Below, one piece after another: positions 1 through 5,513 of a DNA stretch of 6,496 nt. The notes under the pieces are model-generated. The model was given only the letters and a program-made list of their open reading frames with translations. It was not told the DNA's origin and did no database searches. A program made the position numbers and the translations under genes. The stretch covers positions 71,252-77,747 of the forward strand of contig NZWH02000016.1 of assembly GCA_002701865.2 (NCBI GenBank), given 5' to 3'. How positions within the stretch are numbered: position 1 is the stretch's first letter; the number at the start of each line of letters is the position of its first letter. The stretch is from a bacterium (lineage in GTDB: Bacteria > Desulfobacterota_D > UBA1144).

Positions 1-122
1 GTATAGCCATAAGTGGCACCTGCTCTAGTAGATTGGACAATATGTGAAACTCCAATTGCAGCTGATGCCCAAAGAAGGCTGGGGCCCATAAGAGATAATT
101 TATCTCTGATTTTTTTTAACAT
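1..122 (-). CDS. Nramp-like divalent metal transporter, N-terminal 40 residues (partial, runs off left edge)
   Basis: The reverse strand from the ATG at 122-120 reads without a stop to the window edge and gives about 40 residues. After a short basic leader (MLKKIRDKLSLM) comes GPSLLWASAAIGVSH and then IVQSTRAGATYGY. This lines up without gaps on TM1 of Nramp (SLC11/MntH) proteins: an initial GP, then the unwound metal-binding stretch, then a C-terminal G-A-x-(F/Y)-G-Y. Classical family members use DPGN in the unwound stretch to bind Mn2+ or Fe2+. Here those four positions are GVSH, a variant I recall from a divergent bacterial Nramp branch. The expected role is ion transport in the inner membrane; the ion is uncertain. 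No Shine-Dalgarno sequence precedes the ATG, and a possible promoter would place the transcript start on it. The gene is divergent from the flavoprotein operon. Confidence 0.75.
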   Translation of the reverse strand, partial: MLKKIRDKLSLMGPSLLWASAAIGVSHIVQSTRAGATYGY

Positions 123-142
123 TTAGTTATTATATATATAAT
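115..142 (+). promoter_or_regulatory. Candidate promoter for the rightward flavoprotein operon
   Basis: A perfect TATAAT lies at 137-142, with TTTAAC at 115-120 as a weak -35 and a 16-bp spacer. Transcription would start near 149, about 20 bases before the ATG at 169. The -10 is the other half of the same 14-bp palindrome (129-142) that supplies the opposing -10. The -35 overlaps the first codon of the divergent Nramp-like gene, so the two promoters would compete. Confidence 0.35.
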
Positions 143-157
143 TTTTGTTAAGGTTAA
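129..157 (-). promoter_or_regulatory. Candidate promoter for the Nramp-like gene (leaderless)
   Basis: On the minus strand a perfect TATAAT occupies 134-129, and 17 bases upstream of it lies TTAACC (157-152) as a weak -35. Counting from the -10, +1 falls at 122, the A of the predicted ATG, so the transcript would be leaderless. This agrees with the lack of a Shine-Dalgarno sequence. AT-rich DNA produces such matches by chance, so this is a tentative call. Confidence 0.35.
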
Positions 158-168
158 TATGTAAAGTA

Positions 169-1119
169 ATGAATATAGATAATTCAGTATCAATTGTGGG
201 ATGTGGAATAAGTGGAATCTTTGCGGCCTTAGAGCTAAAGAAATCAGGAATAGAAAATATTAAGTTGTTCGATAAGTCCCGAGGTCTAGGAGGACGTTTG
301 GCCACAAGAAGAGCAAATGAAGGTAAGTTTGATCACGGCATCCAGTATATTAGATTAGACGGAATTTCTCATTTACCAGAAATAGAAGATTTAATTAAGA
401 ATAATATTCTAATTGAAACTAAAGTGCCCGACTTGTTTGTTGGGTATGATGGGATGACAAGTATCGCAAAATTTTTGGCAAAAGATCTTGATATTTATAA
501 AGAGTTTAAACTATTAAGTATTAGTGATGGACCAGATTCGATGGAAATGAGTTTTGAGAATGGAGAGAAAATTAACACTGACTCTTTAATATTGTCCTCG
601 CCTATCAAGCAATCAATAGAAATCTTAGAAAGAAGTAGTGTTAAGATTAGTCAACCCAAGCTTGAGTCGATTAAAAAACTTGAATACTACCCCACCATAA
701 TTGTTATGGTTGAATCTGAGAGCCCAATTAATTTAAATAATGAGTTTTTTACGGAGTGTTCGGAGGGTTTCTTTAGTTCAATTACTGATAACTTCATAAA
801 AGGAATTTCAAAAAAAGAAAACTTTTATACTTTAGTATGTTCCCATGATTTTAGCAGCAAGAACTTTGAAAAGGATTATGATTATATTAATTCTCATTTA
901 CAGGCTGAATTAAATATTATGTTTAAGGGTGAATATAATATACTTTCAAATCATAAATGGAGATATTCTACTCCTAAGGATTTTTATTTGCCTGATGATT
1001 CTCTTCAAATAAGTTCAAACAGTTTTATAGGTATGTGTGGAGATATATTTACTAATGGTAAATTTGATGGAGCAATTAAGTCTGGTATATCCGTCGCTAA
1101 GAAGCTTCTAATAGAATGA
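169..1119 (+). CDS. Renalase-like NAD(P)/FAD-dependent oxidoreductase (COG3380 type)
   Basis: This is a 316-aa flavoprotein. The N-terminal Rossmann fold shows the dinucleotide motif GCGISG (residues 11-16), an acidic residue ending strand 2 (D35), then KSRGLGGRLATRR (36-48) and FDHGIQYI (54-61). That RG-x-GGR-x-ATRR...FDHG-x-QY pattern is typical of renalase-like COG3380 amine-oxidase-fold proteins. Near the C-terminus MCGDIFTNGKFDGAIKSG supplies the second FAD-contact motif (G291-D292) and the closing helix. The length matches the family (about 310-340). No signal peptide or membrane segment is seen, so it is probably cytoplasmic. The natural substrate of bacterial COG3380 proteins is largely unknown; oxidation of an amine or dihydronicotinamide-like compound is family-level inference. 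I chose the ATG at 169 rather than the TTG at 145, because the extra eight residues precede the fold and fall across the presumed transcript start. It is the first gene of a four-gene overlapping operon. Confidence 0.85.
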   Translation: MNIDNSVSIVGCGISGIFAALELKKSGIENIKLFDKSRGLGGRLATRRANEGKFDHGIQYIRLDGISHLPEIEDLIKNNILIETKVPDLFVGYDGMTSIAKFLAKDLDIYKEFKLLSISDGPDSMEMSFENGEKINTDSLILSSPIKQSIEILERSSVKISQPKLESIKKLEYYPTIIVMVESESPINLNNEFFTECSEGFFSSITDNFIKGISKKENFYTLVCSHDFSSKNFEKDYDYINSHLQAELNIMFKGEYNILSNHKWRYSTPKDFYLPDDSLQISSNSFIGMCGDIFTNGKFDGAIKSGISVAKKLLIE

Positions 1120-2177
1120 GATTTAATAATGTTAAGCTTTCTGCAGGGATATTATATATAGGCCTAATAGTTTCAGTTGTTGTTCTGGGATTATATTTTA
1201 ATATTGCAAATCTTTTGACTACTTATTATGGTGACACTCTTGAGAGTGTATACGTTTACTTTTTCTTTTTTTTAATATTAACACTCCCTTTTGATATATT
1301 GGCAGATAAGAAACTTAATTCACCTAGGGACAGTAGTTCATTAAAGATAATAGTGTCGAATGTCTTACTTTTTTTATTTCTTATTTTTTTTGTAAATATA
1401 ATTCATTTTGTATATAACACAGAAAATTTATTTCTAGCATTCATAAGCTCCATGTTATTACAACTATCTTTAGTTGGACTTCAAGAAATTGCAATAACCT
1501 TGGTTCCTAATAAATATGAAGAGACGCGTAATAATTCTTCTCTGTTAATTATTAAGAATGCGCCAACATACATGACGATGAATATTGTCAGAACATTAAA
1601 AGGGGCAAAAATAATAGTTCCGGGCCATTGGAGAGAGCAGAAAGAAAAGAATTATCATTTTCACTTAAAAAGATTTGAGCTTATCAGGGATCTGAAAGTT
1701 GATTTAAAATCTATTTTTTGTTCTATTCTCATAAATTCCATATTATTTACGATTATATTCTACTATTATTCAAGCAACAATATCAGTACAACCACATACA
1801 TAATAAATCTTTCTCTATTATCAAACTTAATTTCATTTATATATATCCTGGTACTTCCGAGGCTAAGCCAAAATGGTATTTCCAATATTGATGCTGTCAT
1901 GAAAACTGTAGATTTGAATCTTTTCAAAGAAAATTTAGAAATATTTGAAAGCAATCAGGATAAAAATAAAGCAAGGGGTAAAATCACTGAAACAGTCTTC
2001 TATCCTATTCCATCAATAAAAACTAGGGTTGATTCTGGGAATCAAAAGAAATTTGGCCTATCAAACATATCAAGGCTAATTATATTCTTTGCTTCTTTTA
2101 ATCTATCTATAATTTTTAAAGGAGTCCATGGCAATGCTGGAAAACCAGAGAATTGGCTATTCCCACCCTCAGAATGA
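1116..2177 (+). CDS. Multi-pass membrane protein of unknown function, possibly a degenerate M48-like peptidase
   Basis: This 353-aa protein has hydrophobic segments at about residues 8-34, 45-62, 77-100, 104-130, 199-218, 228-248 and 318-335, with a polar block at 131-198. I do not firmly recognise the family. The layout recalls M48 (HtpX/Ste24-type) membrane peptidases: a polar block where HExxH would sit (here HFHLKRFELI, 181-190), a transmembrane pair, then LPRLSQNGISNID (247-259) aligning in spacing with the M48 SRxxE-x-x-AD region, and FYPIPSIKTR (295-304) recalling the HPxxxxR motif. HExxH is absent and the third zinc-ligand glutamate aligns with isoleucine, so a peptidase activity is unlikely. 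The tail HGNAGKPENWLFPPSE (338-353) looks conserved in style. The ATG overlaps the upstream TGA by 4 bp, and no strong ribosome binding site is visible, suggesting translational coupling to both flanking flavoproteins. The peptidase link is inference. Confidence 0.7.
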   Translation: MRFNNVKLSAGILYIGLIVSVVVLGLYFNIANLLTTYYGDTLESVYVYFFFFLILTLPFDILADKKLNSPRDSSSLKIIVSNVLLFLFLIFFVNIIHFVYNTENLFLAFISSMLLQLSLVGLQEIAITLVPNKYEETRNNSSLLIIKNAPTYMTMNIVRTLKGAKIIVPGHWREQKEKNYHFHLKRFELIRDLKVDLKSIFCSILINSILFTIIFYYYSSNNISTTTYIINLSLLSNLISFIYILVLPRLSQNGISNIDAVMKTVDLNLFKENLEIFESNQDKNKARGKITETVFYPIPSIKTRVDSGNQKKFGLSNISRLIIFFASFNLSIIFKGVHGNAGKPENWLFPPSE

Positions 2178-2190
2178 AAAAGATATATGA
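2128..2190 (+). other. Short 20-codon ORF with strong ribosome binding site spanning the gene 2/gene 3 junction
   Basis: AAAGGAG at 2118-2124 is one of the best Shine-Dalgarno matches on this strand. Just after it are ATGs at 2128 (spacing 3) and 2134 (spacing 9), both in the frame used by neither flanking gene. The frame gives MAMLENQRIGYSHPQNEKDI and stops at TGA 2188-2190, 14 bases past the downstream ATG. Ribosomes ending there could move back and reinitiate on the flavoprotein start at 2174, which lacks its own ribosome binding site. AAAGGAGTC also encodes Lys-Gly-Val of the upstream protein, so the match may be incidental. This is probably not a functional peptide. Confidence 0.25.
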
Positions 2191-3370
2191 CAATATTATA
2201 ATTGGATGTGGGATTACGGGTCTAACAATTGCCAAGCTTCTAAGTATAAAAAATATTGATTATTTAATAATAGACAAAAATAGTTCTCCTGGTGGGAGAA
2301 TCTCAACAGATAATACAACTGATTATAGTCTTGATCATGGGTTTCAAATCTTACTTGAGGATTATCCGAACTTAAAGATGTTCCCAGAGATAATTGATTC
2401 ATCCTTTAAAAAATTTAAATCTGGTTTTATTACTAAAAAAAATGGTAACTTATACACCGTACTTAACCCATTAAAAAATATTAAGGCTTTTTTTGTTCAA
2501 AATACTTTCCCAGGGTTTACCTTAAAAGATAAAGTTCTATTGATAAAACTAATACTTTTGAGCAAGAATTATGAGAATGAGGACGTTCCTGTGAAGAGCT
2601 TTCTTAAAAACTTCGGTTTTAGTCATGTATTCATTGATGACTTTTTTGTGTCATTCTTTAAAGGTGTTTTTTTAGACAAAAATCTCAATGTTCCTTTAAA
2701 ATATTTTCTTTTTATCTTTAGTTTATTTTCTAAAAGCAATGTCAGTATCCCAACCAACGGTATCAATCAGATAATACAAAAGATTATTGTTCAATTAGAT
2801 TCTTCTAAATGTAATCTAAACAAAGAGGTTGTTAACATAAGAGCCAACAGCATTAAAACAAAAGATGGTGAATCTTTTTACTTTAAGAAATTATTTTGTA
2901 CAGATTCCAAGGTTGAAAAATTAATAGATAAAGAGTTCAATCAAAACTTTTTTAAAGATATAACCTACAATAGCACTCAATGTTTCTATTTTCTAGCAGA
3001 TACGAAAGATATTAATGATAGTTTTATATATTTATCACCTGAATCAGATAATATTTCCAATATCTCTTTGCAGAAAGTAGAAAATGAGAAATTCCTTATT
3101 TCAGTTTCATGCTTATCCATGGAAATATCAAAAGATACTATTGAAAAAGAAATTTTAAGTTACTTTAATAATATGAAAAGTATGAAGTTTCTTAAAACAT
3201 TTAAAATTCAGAATGCTTTGCCTTCAAATCCTAAGTTCTTCAATTTCCAAGAGAAATCTTTTTACCGCTATACTAATGACATTTACTTTGCTGGTGACTT
3301 TCTTTCGTATCCATGTTTGAACGGATCTATTCAATCTGGAATTAATCTAGTGGAGTCTTTAGAAAGTTGA
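2174..3370 (+). CDS. FAD-dependent amine oxidase / phytoene-desaturase-like oxidoreductase
   Basis: This 398-aa flavoprotein belongs to the flavin amine oxidase/carotenoid desaturase superfamily (COG1232/COG1233-like). The FAD-binding motif GCGITG is at residues 11-16, D34 ends strand 2, SPGGRISTD spans 38-46, and LDHGFQILLEDYP spans 53-65. The last, DHGFQ-x-L-x-x-x-YP, is characteristic of plant-PDS-like and related bacterial oxidoreductases. The C-terminal motif IYFAGDF...GSIQSG (G374-D375) completes the FAD site. There is no signal peptide; hydrophobic patches near 170-195 (YFLFIFSLFS) could dip into the membrane, as in desaturases that take lipophilic substrates. The substrate is unknown; oxidation or isomerisation of an isoprenoid or other lipid is family-level inference. 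The ATG at 2174 overlaps the preceding stop as ATGA; a TTG at 2153 in frame would add seven residues ahead of the fold and is less likely. It is only distantly similar to the first flavoprotein of the operon, so not a recent duplicate. Confidence 0.85.
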   Translation: MKKIYDNIIIGCGITGLTIAKLLSIKNIDYLIIDKNSSPGGRISTDNTTDYSLDHGFQILLEDYPNLKMFPEIIDSSFKKFKSGFITKKNGNLYTVLNPLKNIKAFFVQNTFPGFTLKDKVLLIKLILLSKNYENEDVPVKSFLKNFGFSHVFIDDFFVSFFKGVFLDKNLNVPLKYFLFIFSLFSKSNVSIPTNGINQIIQKIIVQLDSSKCNLNKEVVNIRANSIKTKDGESFYFKKLFCTDSKVEKLIDKEFNQNFFKDITYNSTQCFYFLADTKDINDSFIYLSPESDNISNISLQKVENEKFLISVSCLSMEISKDTIEKEILSYFNNMKSMKFLKTFKIQNALPSNPKFFNFQEKSFYRYTNDIYFAGDFLSYPCLNGSIQSGINLVESLES

Positions 3371-3783
3371 GCTTCATATTGCTCTTTTATTCTAATTTAA
3401 TAATTTCCTCGATCCTTTTAGGTCTTATTTTAGTAATACACTTTGTCCACTATCAATCCTTTAAATTTGTGGACTCAGTAGAATTCGTTAAATTTCATAC
3501 ATTCCATGTAAAAAATATTTCCTTCCTTGTTCTTCCTTTGATGATTGCGGAAGCAGCAACAGCAATAATTATATGCTACTCCTACTTCTCTGTTCTTCCG
3601 CTAATCAATTTGCTAATAGTTGCTCTTATTTGGATTACAACATTCCTTTTTCAAGTTCCCAGTCACAAGAAACTTTCCGCTGGGAAATCAATACCTGAAA
3701 TAGAAAAACTAATTGCAGGAAATCTAATCAGAGTTTACTTGTGGTTATTCAAAGTAATAATTGCGACTCTGATAATATTATAA
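3367..3783 (+). CDS. Conserved 138-aa four-helix membrane protein with intramembrane histidines, unknown function
   Basis: This small integral membrane protein has four predicted helices at about residues 7-30, 50-70, 76-97 and 120-138. The polar and aromatic residues stand out against the hydrophobic background: H25 and H28 in [11 protein letters not shown]44 and H47 in FHTFHV, E62 in MIAEAA, W89 with [10 protein letters not shown] (Q96, P98, H100), and NLIRVYLW (N119, R122, W126). I recall a conserved hypothetical family with the pattern H-Y-x-x-F / P-x-M-x-x-E / W-x-T-x-x-x-Q-x-P-x-H / N-x-x-R-x-x-x-W; its function is unknown to me. Paired histidines in helices could hold heme or a metal, but that is speculation. 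Translation starts at TTG 3367, whose TTGA overlaps the upstream stop; GGAG at 3352-3355 lies 11 bases upstream, and no ATG is available nearby. It is the last gene of the operon. Its end overlaps umuC on the other strand by 6 bp. Confidence 0.75.
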   Translation: MSFILLFYSNLIISSILLGLILVIHFVHYQSFKFVDSVEFVKFHTFHVKNISFLVLPLMIAEAATAIIICYSYFSVLPLINLLIVALIWITTFLFQVPSHKKLSAGKSIPEIEKLIAGNLIRVYLWLFKVIIATLIIL

Positions 3784-5043
3784 TTGTATTGTAAGAATCT
3801 CGCTCCAGTTAGTTGTGTAGCTTGGGGACTTCCTCTCTCTCTTCATAAGCCAATCACGCGACATTCCTGTGCTAGCATATTTTAACGTATCTCTACCATA
3901 AGAAACATTGAGTCTATCAAGTACTCGCATAAGGTTCGTATCTTTGGCTATAGAGGCAACATCATCTTCTAATGAATATTGCTTTGAAGCAGAACTCTCA
4001 AGGCCAGAAAGAAAAATATGAGCCTTTTTATACCCTGGGCCTTTCTTAAATATTGATTCTAAAATTCTTTTTCCGACGCTAACCAATTTTGATGTTGAAT
4101 CAGTTGAGGAAATAAGTGATTCAGTTTTAACAAAAAAACTGTAAGATTCTTTTTGACTAAAGCGATTTGTAGAAAGAGCAACCGTAATGGTTGAGCAACT
4201 TGAGCCTTGAATCCTGAGTTTCTCGGCAGCTCGAGAGATATATGCTGAGACTGCCTCCTGAAGCACATCTAATGTATATACAAGGCTCCCAAAAGCCCTA
4301 GAAGTTGTAATCTGTCTCTTATTATCAGGAATAGAGTCAATACTAAGACATCGAACCCCATTAAGCTCTAAGATAGTACGAACAATATTTACGCTACCGA
4401 GACTTCTGGCTCTTTTGTGATCAAGGACACTTAGTTGATATGCATCATATACGCCTTTCAAAAAAAATTTCTTTTCCAGTCTCCGACCTACCCCCCAAAC
4501 TGATCCTACCTTAACCTCTCTTAAGGCGTTTGTGAAATCTTTAGAGTCACACAAGCAGTGAACGCCCAAATTTTTTTTTGCTTTTCTTCCCGCTAGTTTA
4601 GCTAAAGTCTTTGTTGTGGAGACGCCTATAGATACTGGTATCCCAGTCCATTTTAAGATTTTACTTCTCAAAGAAATAAGCTCCTCATGTAGGTTCTCGA
4701 CTGACACTGCCTCAATAGAAACAAAAGCTTCATCTATTGAGTAAACTTCTACATCTTGAAAGTGATTTTTAATTATGCTCATCACTCTATTTGACATATC
4801 CGCGTACAAGGTATAGTTAGATGAAAAAACTTTTACCGACTCTTTTTTAATAATATCCTTACACTTAAATAGTGGCTCTCCCATCTTTATTCCAGCCATC
4901 TTAGCTTCAGCAGACCTAGCAATAACACATCCATCATTATTAGAAAGAACAACAACCGGCTTGTTTTTTAATGATGGACTAAACACGCGCTCACAAGAGG
5001 CATAGAAGTTGTTGCAATCAATTAAAGCTATATATTTACCCAT
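3778..5043 (-). CDS. umuC: UmuC, catalytic subunit of DNA polymerase V (Y-family translesion polymerase)
   Basis: This 421-aa protein matches E. coli UmuC (422 aa) along its length. The palm has [13 protein letters not shown] (D9; Y14 at the steric-gate position), [15 protein letters not shown] (30-44), [16 protein letters not shown] (73-88) and the catalytic SIDEAF (D104, E105). [10 protein letters not shown] (142-151) and the helix-hairpin-helix [11 protein letters not shown] (182-192) follow, then the little-finger domain (about 240-350) and a C-terminal DUF4113-type segment ending [11 protein letters not shown]. With processed UmuD'2 and a RecA filament it copies damaged DNA. The beta-clamp motif QLNLF of E. 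coli UmuC corresponds here to QYSLE (355-359), lacking the hydrophobic end. I chose the ATG at 5043, five bases after the umuD stop, with AAGG 10 bases upstream (5057-5054); the in-frame TTG or GTG-type start upstream would lie inside umuD. The reading frame looks intact despite A/T homopolymers near 4460-4467 and 4571-4579. Confidence 0.96.
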   Translation of the reverse strand: MGKYIALIDCNNFYASCERVFSPSLKNKPVVVLSNNDGCVIARSAEAKMAGIKMGEPLFKCKDIIKKESVKVFSSNYTLYADMSNRVMSIIKNHFQDVEVYSIDEAFVSIEAVSVENLHEELISLRSKILKWTGIPVSIGVSTTKTLAKLAGRKAKKNLGVHCLCDSKDFTNALREVKVGSVWGVGRRLEKKFFLKGVYDAYQLSVLDHKRARSLGSVNIVRTILELNGVRCLSIDSIPDNKRQITTSRAFGSLVYTLDVLQEAVSAYISRAAEKLRIQGSSCSTITVALSTNRFSQKESYSFFVKTESLISSTDSTSKLVSVGKRILESIFKKGPGYKKAHIFLSGLESSASKQYSLEDDVASIAKDTNLMRVLDRLNVSYGRDTLKYASTGMSRDWLMKRERKSPSYTTNWSEILTIQL

Positions 5044-5048
5044 ATTAA

Positions 5049-5492
5049 TCAGACCTTGTGTATTACGTAAGTCACAACTCCCCATATGTCAAAATCTGTT
5101 TCCTCTGTAACTTCTATAGGACTAAACTCCTCATTCTCAGGATTCAGGAAGACTTTACCTTTGGCAAGCCAGATTCTTTTAACTGTTAATTCTCCATTAA
5201 TATGAGCAATGACTACGCTCTTATCCTTTGCCTCTACTGCCTTATCAACCACTAAAGTGTCCCCTGAGTTTATTCCAGCATTAACCATGGAGTCTCCTTC
5301 AACTTTTACAAAAAAGGTCGCCGAAGGATTTTTTATCAAAAGCTCATTTAGATCAAGATTCTTTTCAACATAATCATCTCCTGGTGAGGGAAATCCCGCC
5401 TGGACTCTTGCTATAAACATTGGATACTTCTCCTTACTGCCAGTATAGGAGCTAATATCCGATATATTAGATTTTATCTTTGGAAATACCAT
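5049..5492 (-). CDS. umuD: UmuD, self-cleaving SOS mutagenesis protein (LexA/S24-type serine peptidase)
   Basis: This 147-aa protein (E. coli 139) carries every UmuD landmark. The cleavage site is A32-G33 in [14 protein letters not shown], corresponding to Cys24-Gly25 of E. coli. The catalytic serine is S68 in [11 protein letters not shown], and the general-base lysine is K105 in GELTVKRI. The 36-residue scissile-bond-to-serine distance and the 37-residue Ser-Lys distance are the same as in E. coli, so autocleavage to UmuD' on RecA filaments should work. The N-terminal arm is about eight residues longer than in E. coli. The protein begins at ATG 5492; TTG at 5495 is directly upstream in frame and is less likely. 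It forms an operon with umuC (5-bp gap). No Shine-Dalgarno sequence precedes it, and an extended -10 would put the transcript start at about 5493. Confidence 0.95.
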   Translation of the reverse strand: MVFPKIKSNISDISSYTGSKEKYPMFIARVQAGFPSPGDDYVEKNLDLNELLIKNPSATFFVKVEGDSMVNAGINSGDTLVVDKAVEAKDKSVVIAHINGELTVKRIWLAKGKVFLNPENEEFSPIEVTEETDFDIWGVVTYVIHKV

Positions 5493-5502
5493 CAACAGTA
5501 TT
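5485..5502. promoter_or_regulatory. Inverted repeat over the umuD start, candidate operator
   Basis: On the minus strand AATAC, eight spacer bases and GTATT form a perfect 5+5 inverted repeat of 18 bp. It begins inside the -10 element and ends within the first codons of umuD, where a repressor would block transcription. The upstream arm is followed by TGT, giving one LexA-like half site (ACTGT), but the partner ACAG is missing. It may be a diverged SOS operator or coincidence; a 5-bp arm in AT-rich DNA is weak evidence. Confidence 0.3.
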
Positions 5503-5508
5503 ATACCA
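5500..5508 (-). promoter_or_regulatory. Extended -10 promoter element of umuDC
   Basis: The minus strand reads TGGTATAAT, a full TGn extension plus perfect -10 hexamer, in the 21-bp gap between the membrane-protein stop and umuD. No convincing -35 is seen at 17 bp (CGAATG), which extended -10 promoters can tolerate. +1 is expected near 5493, one base before the umuD ATG. This would let umuDC be transcribed separately from the upstream gene. Confidence 0.55.
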
Positions 5509-5513
5509 AATAT

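Noticed and set aside
145..168. TTG-initiated extension of the first flavoprotein
   Set aside because: The extra residues MLRLICKV precede the Rossmann strand, the best AAGG in the leader lies after the TTG, and the predicted transcript start is at about 149.
123..305. 60-aa reverse-strand ORF overlapping the start of the renalase-like gene
   Set aside because: It lies antisense to a clear FAD-binding Rossmann motif, has low-complexity lysine/asparagine-rich ends and no recognisable motif; it is a shadow frame.
1766..1954. 62-aa reverse-strand ORF inside the membrane-protein gene
   Set aside because: It is antisense to a coding frame, with no ribosome binding site or known motif; chance open frame in AT-rich DNA.
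2214..2402. 62-aa reverse-strand ORF inside the second flavoprotein
   Set aside because: It is antisense to the conserved GGR and DHGFQ motifs; shadow of the real gene.
3784..3850. Search for a bidirectional terminator at the convergent gene ends
   Set aside because: No GC-rich stem with a T-run was found next to the shared stop palindrome on either strand.
4059..4268. 69-aa ORF in another frame of the umuC strand
   Set aside because: It overlaps the conserved little-finger region of umuC and has no independent start signal or motif.
4460..4579. A8 and A9/T-type homopolymers in umuC as phase-variation or frameshift sites
   Set aside because: The frame is intact through both tracts, the encoded residues (KKFFLKG and KAKKN) fit the UmuC family, and such runs are common in AT-rich genomes.
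5044..5085. Upstream extension of umuC by 14 residues into umuD
   Set aside because: UmuC homologues begin at the strand corresponding to KYIALIDC; the ATG at 5043 follows the umuD stop by 5 bp with AAGG at a reasonable distance.
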